Part shown: in pieces, positions 55,974-64,000 of the stretch | How positions within the stretch are numbered: the stretch's first letter is position 1 | Layout of the letters: every line of letters starts with the position of its first letter | Assembly (NCBI GenBank): GCA_907164885.2 | Contig: OU015496.1 | Coordinates: 106,287,322 to 106,351,321, forward strand | Origin: Dolomedes plantarius | Lineage: Eukaryota > Arthropoda > Arachnida > Araneae > Dolomedidae | Reading direction: 5' to 3' | Length of the DNA: 64,000 nucleotides | Translations under genes and position numbers: made by a program | Notes under the pieces: model-generated | Seen by the model: the letters and a program-made list of their open reading frames with translations, nothing else | Told to the model about the DNA's origin: nothing | The model's database searches: none

Positions 55974-56563
55974 GGGGCGGTCGACCTGCTACGCCAAGCT
56001 AAAAAAACAAAATTGACGCCAAATGAATAAAAGCGCCAAGTACAAAAATTCGTCAGACCGCTTACTGCTTATATACTGTGTACCGCTTGCTCGTATTCTC
56101 GCTATGTTAAAGCAGTTTGCGTAAATTATAAAATTCTGAATGAACCAAGCATCTTACAAAATTAAAACAAAAAGCAGAAGAATCTTATCAGCGAGTACTT
56201 TAAATTGAGATAAAAATGGACTTTCAAAGTTAAAAATTAACCGAGATACGGAATTTTAAATTTTCCGTAAAATTAGGGATTTTGCTAGAATCGAGTTGGC
56301 ACCAAGAATTATTTCGTCAACATTTTAAGAAGATCTATAGAGTTTAATATTGAACAGATTAGAGTGAGGCTTGGTTTTTTCGATAAGTTATTCGTTAACT
56401 TAAAATCTTTTATATGTGTCAGTTAAAAAAAATAAATATTTCTATGTTTAATTAGCATAAAACTGTAAAATTAGCATCTCAGGGCGATGATACGCTAAAA
56501 TGGCAACCATTTTCAGCAACACCGCTATTTTCCCAACCGTTCAATCATAGAAGAATTCCAAAT
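55973..56563. other. no recognised feature
   Basis: Nothing supported. Confidence 0.5.
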
Positions 56564-56645
56564 GTCGCCCAGTGGCTTAGTGGTCAAGACATCAGCCTTC
56601 CATTGCGTGGGCGCGAGTTTGATTCCCGCAAAAGACTTCCTTTTC
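56564..56645 (+). mobile_element. SINE family S4 tRNA-like head fragment
   Basis: cgcccagtggcttagtggtc (A-box) and gcgagtttgattcccgc (B-box) match the head of the S4 SINE at 60016-60274. The body is absent. The head has tRNA-like spacing but no proper acceptor pairing, so I do not call it a tRNA gene. Confidence 0.7.
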
Positions 56646-56708
56646 TTCTGAAGAATTTTTAATTATTTTGCATATGTGTGTCCGTATTTGTTTGTTTTAA
56701 ATGTTTCA

Positions 56709-57725
56709 TCTTTATATATATATTTCTTCTGTCCGCGTGTATGTTATTGAACTCCTAAACGGCGGGACTGATTTCTCTGAAATTTTATGTGTCCGATTAA
56801 GATGAATGGTTTAGATTCACAATAAGACACCCCTAGCACCCTAGGGGGACAGGGGGCACATATAAAAATAATTGAAAACGACTGATATCACTGTGGAATC
56901 CATAGTTTTCGTGGTCGCTAAGATTAATAGTGACACTCCCGATGTCGTTTAAATGCAAGTTCAGCCCCCCCCATGCTAATGGGGGGAAGGGGGGGGAAGA
57001 AGGGGGAATATAAAATCTCCAAAATGACTGATAGTAGTGTCGAATCCATAGTTTTCGGGGCCGCTGAGATTAATAGTGACACTCCTGATGTCGCTTAAGT
57101 GCAAGTTCAGCCCCCACCATTACCATAGGGGGTGTGGGGGGAAGAAGGGGAATATAAAATCTCCAAAATGACCGAGAGTTCTGTCGAATCCATAGTTTTT
57201 GGGGTCGCTGAGAGGAACAGTGGTAATCCCCTTGCCGTTTAAGTGAGAGTTCAACCCCCCCCCCATCAACGTTGGAGGGGAGGCGGGGGGGGGAGAAGAT
57301 AAAATGTCCAAAATGACCGAGAATAGTGTCAAATCCATAGTTTACAGGGTCACTGAGACGAATAGTGACACAACTGATGCCGTTTAAATGCAAGTTCAGC
57401 CCCCCCCATGAGCATTGGGGGAGGAGGAGGAGAGGGGGGAAAATGAAATGTCCAAAATGTCCGAGAGTAGTGTCAAATACATTGTTTTCGGAGTCACTGA
57501 GATGAATATAAGAAACTAAAAGTGTTGTTTATAATGAAGTTTTGAGTTAAATAATGGAGTGAATTTGAAATTTTATTTTATCATTTGTATACTGTACATA
57601 TACTTTTAAATACCCGCAAATAAAATTACTTAGATTTTACACTATAGGTAGAATTCATTCCTTTTCCTGTGTAGTAAAAAATTGAGATTAATAAATACCT
57701 GGGCAAAGACCGGGTAAACAGCTAG
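56709..57725 (+). mobile_element. non-autonomous Helitron 1
   Basis: 5' end TCTTTATATATATAT followed by tgaactcctaaacggcggga, a wording common at arthropod Helitron starts. 3' end: hairpin cctgggc-aaaga-ccgggt, then aaacagCTAG. Flanked by A (56708) and T (57726), as expected for insertion between A and T. No Rep/helicase frame. The interior is mostly the 145-bp repeat below. Confidence 0.85.
56863..57520 (+). repeat. ~145-bp minisatellite, about 4.5 units (Helitron 1)
   Basis: The word aatccatagtttt recurs with starts near 56899, 57045, 57189 and 57335, and a degraded one near 57478, i.e. 143-146 apart. Each unit contains gtgacac..c.gatg, aagtgcaagttcagccccc and a G-run block. Confidence 0.92.
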
Positions 57726-58459
57726 TATATATATATATATATAAGAGAATGTTTGTGTGTGTGTCCTTTATGAGTTCCCGAACGGTCCATCCGATTGAGA
57801 TGAAATTTTGTACAGATGTTGTTCTCACTCCCGCGGGAAACACTGGGGGGGGGGGGGAGACATCCCTAGCACCCCTGGAGGGCAGGGGGCACGTATAAAA
57901 ATAATCGAAAACGACTAATATTAATGTCGAATCCATAGTTTTCGGTGTCGCTGACATTAATAGTGATACTTCCGACGCCGCTTAAGTGCAAGATCAGCTC
58001 CCCCAGCATTGGTGGTGGAGGCGGGGGGGGGAAAGAAAGGGTGATATAAAATGCTCAAAATGATCGAGAGTAGTGTTGAATACGTAGTTTCTCGGGGTCG
58101 CTGAGATGAATAGGGACACTTCCGATGCCGTTTAAGTGAGAATTCAGCCCTCTTCAGTATTGGGGGGGAGGCGGGGGAGAAAGGGTGAATATAAAATGTC
58201 CAAAATGACCGAGAGTAGTGTCGAATGCATAATTTCGGCTGAGGGGAATATAGGAAATTAAAAATGTTGTTTACAATAAAGTTTTGAGTTAAATTAATAA
58301 TAGAGTGAATTTGTAATTTTACTTTATCATTTGTATACTGTATTTACTTTTAAATACCTGTAAATTAAATTACTTATATTTTATACTATATGTAAAATCC
58401 ATTCCTTTTCCTGTGCAATAAAAAAATTGAGACAAATAAATACCCGGGCAAACATCTAG
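57726..58459 (+). mobile_element. non-autonomous Helitron 2, directly abutting Helitron 1
   Basis: Starts in TA repeats right after the CTAG of Helitron 1 (its TC is not visible), then gagttcccgaacggtccatc, a variant of the same 5' wording. Ends cccgggcaaacatCTAG with one hairpin arm lost. Same orientation. The sub-terminal 3' part (cattccttttcctgtg, aataaatac) matches that of Helitron 1. Confidence 0.78.
57895..58240 (+). repeat. ~145-bp minisatellite, about 2.5 units (Helitron 2)
   Basis: Same unit as in Helitron 1: gtcgaatccatagttttcgg near 57927, with diverged repeats near 58081 and 58225. Confidence 0.85.
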
Positions 58460-58727
58460 AGATGTATGAATAGTGTTTAGTACGATATTTCCCAGTGTGT
58501 TTATAAAGATTGACTAGAATAGAAAAATGCCATCCAAATTACAATTAAAACGAAAAAACAACCGGACCTCTTACAAAGATTCGAAAAAACAAAAAAGTTC
58601 TCCAATTAAGTTTACAAAGTGACACATTTGTAACTGATGATGAGACTCCAGGTATCAAGCAATTGTTTGCCTACAAAAAAGCTCAGTTTGTGAATGGTTA
58701 TTTACCTATTTCAAAAAAATAACTGAT

Positions 58728-59816
58728 ATCCACTAAAAAAACTTTTAAAAAGCAAAAATACGCCAAGCTTCAAAATAAAAGTTACGACTAAAAAATGGTG
58801 TGATATCAAATATCCAAGCTTATTAAGTTCGAATACTTAATTTCCTAATCACGAATTTTTCACATCTAAGTGAAGTGGTTAAGCATGATTTGTTGATAGA
58901 AACCCTTCTTCCCTAGACCAAACTCATCATAACCTGTTTCTGAAAATTTAAGTTTTAAATATTTATACATACCAGGCTTGGCGGCCTTCTTTAAAAAAAA
59001 TAAATAAATAAAATAGTTAATGTGAATTTAAAACATCAATTTCAGATTTTAGTTGCGCACTTCGGTGCTGTGTTAGACAGTATGTTTATAGCATCATTCC
59101 AACAAAAGGTACGACAAACATGGTGTTATATCCAATTTTATTAAGCACTGGGACTCAATTACATTTCTTAACAGATTTTTAATGGGATATTAGTCATTTT
59201 AATCAGTCTTCTATTTGAAGTTAGTGCATGATGTCAAACAAAACAAACCGTTAGCTAGAAAGAAAAATAATAAATAATGTTGTCATTCTCCAAAGGAAAA
59301 ATTTTGCATTAAACAACAAAAAATATGAATACCATGCTTTGGAGTTACGTTGCTCAAATGTAACGTGAAAAGAAATTTTAAATTTATAGAATAATTCGTG
59401 ACCATCTTAAAACTGCTGCTACATTCATTTTAAAAGTAATCAAATAATAGGACACATATATTTTGCATAAATAACTACAATGAATAATTTATACAACTAA
59501 ATAACATGCTTTCGACGTTTCAACAGACAAAATTTATTTATTCCAAATACGAAATGACGGCCGACAATCCTGGTATGTATAAATATTTAAAACTTAAATT
59601 TTCAGAAACAGGTTATGATGAGTTTGGTCTAGGGAAGAAGGGTTTCTATCAACAAGTCATGCTTAACCACTTCACTTAGATGTGAAAAATTCGTGATTAG
59701 GAAATTAAGTACTCGAACTTAATAAGCTTGGATATTTGATATCACACTATTTTTTAGTCGTAACTTTTATTTTGAAGCTTGGCGTTTTTTTACTTTTTAA
59801 AAGTTTTTTAGTGGAT
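58728..59816. mobile_element. foldback/long-TIR element, ~259-bp arms
   Basis: Arms 58728-58986 and 59559-59816 are nearly perfect inverted copies, starting atccactaaaaaaactttta. Both contain gatatcaaatatccaagctt-type and gaaacaggttatgatgagtt-type words. The ~570-bp spacer is non-coding. Flanking nine-mers ataactgat and taaactcat agree at six positions, a possible decayed 9-bp duplication that would suit a Mutator-type element. Confidence 0.85.
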
Positions 59817-60015
59817 TAAACTCATACCCACGAGCTACTAAAACTTTTATTGGTTTTACGACGCGTAGATATTATTTTACCATACTCTGTATATCTGGGG
59901 ACTTTCAACGGATATTCCGCACATACTCCCGGTTTGTTTGTTTGTTGTCGTGTCTGCGGATGCACTATCCGCAGAAGCGGGGGTGCCATTGCCTCAAGAG
60001 AGGTTGGACTTCTAT

Positions 60016-60274
60016 ACGTCACACCTCAGTCCGGTGTACATATGAATACAAGGAAATAGAAACATAAATCACACAGTCACAGAAGAACTTTTCATTAACA
60101 AACGATGACACCGGAGATGGATGATGGGATGCAGTACCCCTTTCTGGACGAGGCTCCTTTTGCAGGCGGAAGACTGACGAGTTCCCCAGAATAAAACCAA
60201 GTCTTATGCTGGAATCGAACACGCGACCCCGGCTTGGCAGGCTGATGCCTTAACCACTTAGCCACTGGGCACCC
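60016..60274 (-). mobile_element. SINE family S4, full-length
   Basis: Minus-strand head: gggtgcccagtggctaagtg (A-box) and gtgttcgattccagc (B-box). The body carries agaaaggggtactgcatccc, ccggtgtcatcgtttgt and catatgtacaccggactgag. It matches 36458-36641 along the whole 3' half. Confidence 0.88.
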
Positions 60275-60557
60275 ATAATACCGCTACCTTGTCAATATAA
60301 CTCCATTCGATTAGCGATGGAAAAAAATATCTTGTAAACATTCTCGATCACTCGATCGAAATTAATCTGAAGAGCGAAAAGGTTTACTTTGTTGTTCAAT
60401 ATTCTTAGATTATCTAAAATGTGCAGGCTAAGATCTCCAGAAAGAATGAAAACACTACAGAATATAGGTGCGGTATACAATATCAGATTTCACACAATCA
60501 CTATCCACATTATTGAATTGAACTTTTCGCCTACTCAACAAACTATAGAATTTTATT

Positions 60558-60675
60558 TTCAATGCGAAAGGCACTTGTCTCTGACGATAGGTACTTCTTG
60601 ACATTGTCCCATGAAGATCCGCGAAGTTTTGCTGGTAACTTATTATGGGAGCACAATTTAGGTGAGGAAACAGTG
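60558..60675 (-). mobile_element. SINE S3 body fragment
   Basis: ttcaatgcgaaaggcacttg, atgaagatccgcgaagtttt and tattatgggagcaca match 5136-5215 in order, so it is a headless piece of the same repeat. Confidence 0.6.
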
Positions 60676-61392
60676 CACTCTATGAGGGGGATGACACGGA
60701 AACGACCAAGACTTATTCGGTATTTGAAACCAAGCCTACTTAGTAGCAGCTCAGAACATTGACGACTATAAACCATGGACGGCAATACAGAATGTGATAT
60801 AATAATCATAGAGCAAATTTATCAGCAATGAAAGTGGCTGACACAAGCTAATTTGCAGAAGTATTTGATTGCCCGGGCGAGACAGGACGATTAAAGCCTT
60901 GGGTGTATTTGTCGTCAACATAGACGTCTTTCCATATATAAAACGCAAGAAAAGTATCGAAACATGTTATTCCGAAGAAAATCTTGAATAAATTAAGGAA
61001 TTTTAAATTTTACAGTCGAGTTGTATTTGCGTCAAATCTCTACTTAGATGTTTAATCGACCTACCATAGTCTGGTCGCCGGTTATTCAATGTATTCTAGC
61101 TTCTTGATGCACTATGTTCGTGCAACATCATGTATAAGAGTATTATGCTGTTATCTTCACAGCAACAATCAGATAGTTTTCAGCCGAAATATTTTTAAAC
61201 GACACGTTGGCCTGTTTAGTTTCTACCCTCGTCAGAAAATAACTCTTTAAAAATCTCAGTTGTAGGAGATATGCCATGTTCATGTCTTCGCCCCAAAAAC
61301 AATAACCTTCCTCATTATACTTGAATCTAAAGCTTTGGCTTACTGAGTCCAAATCTTCTCCAAACGCTCAATGCGACGCATCACTGGATTTC
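60676..61392. other. no recognised feature
   Basis: Nothing supported. Confidence 0.5.
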
Positions 61393-61752
61393 GAGGGCTC
61401 GAGGTAGCCTAGTGGTAGGACGTCGGTTCTCGGTGTTGACGGTGCTTGGATTGAATCCTGACAAACGGCATTAAAAGCCTCCGTGTCTAGGCTGGATATG
61501 GACACGCTAAATCCGTAGAGCGGAACGCCCCTGTACGAGGCTAGAGAGGGTGGGAGAGTGTGCGATCCCCCAGATGCCATCTCGGGAGTAGCTTGGGAAA
61601 AATTGAGGTGACACCTGGCTAAATCGAACTCAGACCCTTGTGGTGCTATTATAAACAGGAGCCTCACCCTTCAGCCCACTAGCCAATATTGACTTGGTCT
61701 GGAATAAAAATTCCGACCAGGGGAGCATTAGAAACAACAACAACAACAACAA
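61393..61752 (+). mobile_element. SINE family S1 (copy 3), full-length
   Basis: Head gggctcgaggtagcctagtg (A-box) and ggattgaatcctg (B-box), body through gctattataaacaggagcct and gcccactagcc, then a tail ccgaccaggggagcattaga ending in an (AAC)n repeat (61733-61752). This copy shows the complete S1 plan. Confidence 0.9.
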
Positions 61753-64000
61753 CTATATTTTGAAAATCTTACATCTCCTTGTAAACTTATGGGAGAATTT
61801 TACTGTCGGCATTTTTGTAATCTAATATTTCCCAATAATTTTCCCAATAATATTTCTTAATTTTTTATATGATGGTTGTTCTTTTAAATGGCCCTTAGTT
61901 TTGAAAATTTTGAATTTTCAATCAATTAGTATTTTTGCTGGGCATCTAATTATTATTGATGTTTGGGTCTACAAAATTAAAGATTTAAAAAATATATATA
62001 ATTAACTTAAATTTTTTTGAAAAGCATGCTCAATTTAAAGATACAGACATCAAATATGCTGAATTAAACAAAAAATGCTCCTTCTCTAATCTGTGGCTAG
62101 AAAATTACTTTACGGAAAATCCGCAGTACCTTAACGTGGGCATTTAAGATCTGCGAGATCAACTTATTGGACGAATTTATTATCTTTCTTTTTAAAACAT
62201 CTAATATCTGAAGTGCGTCTTTATATTGAAGGGTACCTAAATAATTTTGTAAATCGTATAACACCTTAGTATCCTTAAAACAAATGTATATAAATCCAAT
62301 TTTCCTGGAACAGCACTAATTTGTGAAAGATTGTTTAAACATTTTTTCCATTGTCTGAAGTGATTTTGTTGCGATTAGCATAGTAAAGATTAGCATATTC
62401 AAATGTTTTACATCCTTGCAGTATATGGTATTATCTTCAAAGACGCCACTTTCGTTAATTGACAGCTTAACTTTAGAAGAAAGTCCATGAAATATGCTAC
62501 AGGTTGATGTATTAATTTGAAAACATTCCTGCTACTAAATGTTTCTTCACGTAGGGGAAGTTAATCCCCCTCTTTTGTTAGCACGTGTGAATTTTATAAC
62601 TATCTTACGGTCAGATGCGACATGTTGATAGTTAAAAACAAAATAAAAAGTGTAGGAATTAAATGTATTTACATAATTTAATTAGTGAGAAAATTTTCCC
62701 CGAATCTGTCTTTTCTGTTTCGTTTCCTTCCGAATATCTGGCCCGACGAGATTAAAATCTAAATAACTGATAGAATGTTTAACTGTGTTGTGAAACAGAA
62801 GGAATTTTAATTGAGTTCCAGTCGTTGCTTGTTCTCCGCTAAGAGCCCCGAAATGGTAGCTCTGTTTCGAAATATTGCCGTTTCGTGTTTCGAACAGAGC
62901 GAGAGAGAGACTGCTGAAGGATTCATGTCATGAGTTTTCCACACAGCTTGGGCTCGACTGGAAAATTTAATTAACTGCGGTTCTTGTAACATTCAGTCAA
63001 AAGATATGTGAGAAAAAGTTTTCTGTAAATGAGAAAACGGTATTAAAATTTTCAAGTCGGTGTTCGGTTTCGGCGACTTATCCCCGGGCCGAAAATTCAA
63101 TTAAGGATTATTTTTCGTAACTCTTGGGATATTTTCGAGCGTCTGATTAAAACCTGAGAACAGGAATTTAAAAGCGTTTTATGTTCTTAAACTTTTTTAT
63201 AAAAAACAGCCTTAATTAATAATGAATTAATTAAAATTGTTTTATTATAAAAGCACGGATTTGAGTGCCGACATACTCAAAATTTTACCATTTTTATGTT
63301 GAAGTAAAGTGGTTTATGAAATGGCGTCTCAATTTTTCAATGACTTTGTTATTTAGAAACTCGTATTAATGTCGATGAAGAGCTAATAATTAAGATGTGT
63401 CGGTAGAGTAATATACCTTTTTTCCGATTTACTGTGTCTTTGAAATGCCTCTTGACTTTTCCGCTTGAAAAGTAAGTCGCATATAAATCTTTACTTAATG
63501 CATAGTTTAATTTCTACACTTAACTTGTAACAAGTGAACACTTAGTATTCATTATTGTTTTCTTCTCTGGTTTTATGCCATTATTTTCATTTATTGCATA
63601 AAACCAGAAGAGAAATTTTTTTTCAAAGTTATCCCAAAGAGAAATATTATTTTAATTTTTTAAAAGAAAAATGTCCCAAGGTATAAATTATTTTTCTCTA
63701 TTCCGGACTACAATTTAAAAAAATCTTTGAAACCAAGTCGACAAATTTTCTCCATAGGTTATTTTTAAGTTAATTCTCTCCTGTCTCCATGTAGAATATT
63801 TCTATAGTGTGACAAAACCATGTCTCAAGGGCCATATAAAGGCTAGCGAAACAAATGTTGCGTCAGATAGGTTTCGAGAAAAGCGAAAGTTGTAGACTGT
63901 TCAATTAACTACGAATTGATATTAAGGTATAACAAAGTTTAGATGGCCGGTTGGATATCTTATCATCCAAGTTTCAAATCATTGGTTGGTTGCAATACGC
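61753..64000. other. no recognised feature
   Basis: 2.2 kb of AT-rich DNA with only short open frames lacking motifs. No repeat partner was identified in this window. Confidence 0.55.

Noticed and set aside
56564..56645. Possible tRNA gene
   Set aside because: A- and B-box words are good, but no proper acceptor stem closes around them, and the same head occurs on the S4 SINE at 60 kb.
60180..60274. Possible tRNA gene on the minus strand
   Set aside because: Continues directly into the S4 SINE body shared with 36.5 kb, so it is a SINE head.

Overview
The window is AT-rich eukaryotic, non-coding DNA made almost entirely of transposable elements (TEs), their relics and tandem repeats. I found no host gene, tRNA, rRNA or CRISPR array that I can defend. 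The TE mix (Ty3/gypsy, BEL/Pao, an RNase H-bearing LINE, Tc1, mariner, pogo, hAT, piggyBac-like, Mutator-like, Helitron, tRNA-derived SINEs) points to an arthropod. The style of the LINE C-terminus and of the mariner fragment makes me think of an arachnid such as a spider, but that last step is recollection and not proof.

Layout. 1-12 kb: a mariner relic, a possible Helitron tail, a palindromic MITE, several tRNA-derived SINE copies, two TTAA-flanked MITEs and a 1.15-kb pogo-like element with TA duplications. 12.2-19.7 kb: a satellite-like array (two ~80-bp monomers forming a 160-bp unit) split by a 6.5-kb insertion with CCCAACAAACACA termini. Inside that insertion sit a 680-bp foldback element, a 1.66-kb Tc1 element with ~220-bp inverted repeats and a broken transposase, and a hAT transposase relic. 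20-23.5 kb: small inverted-repeat elements and tandem duplications. 23.5-34.6 kb: an old Ty3/gypsy element (gypsy-1) with two LTRs, decayed gag-pro-pol, and an antisense BEL/Pao 5' half embedded in its RNase H region. 35-40.3 kb: TTAA MITE, SINE-into-SINE insertion, hAT terminus, a perfect 26-bp hairpin, and a gag relic. 40.3-51.4 kb: a nested stack, in which a SINE is split by a Mutator-like element with ~260-bp TIRs and a perfect 9-bp target duplication, itself split by a young gypsy (gypsy-2) with 849-bp LTRs and a CTTAT target duplication. 53.2-56 kb: a 5'-truncated LINE with a poly-A tail. 56.7-58.5 kb: two head-to-tail Helitrons carrying a shared ~145-bp minisatellite. 58.7-61.8 kb: a foldback element and SINEs. 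61.8-64 kb: nothing recognised.

How the parts relate. The elements act as relative clocks. Gypsy-2 is the youngest large insertion (LTRs equal in length and nearly identical, polyprotein broken only by one frameshift inside reverse transcriptase). Its Mutator-like host is older, the SINE beneath is older still, and that SINE landed on a gag relic. Gypsy-1 is much older: its LTRs differ by large indels, one having lost its polyadenylation signal. Non-autonomous elements (SINEs, MITEs, foldbacks, Helitrons) have no enzymes here and would have depended on partners elsewhere in the genome. All family assignments rest on motifs and repeat structure read by eye; no database search was run.
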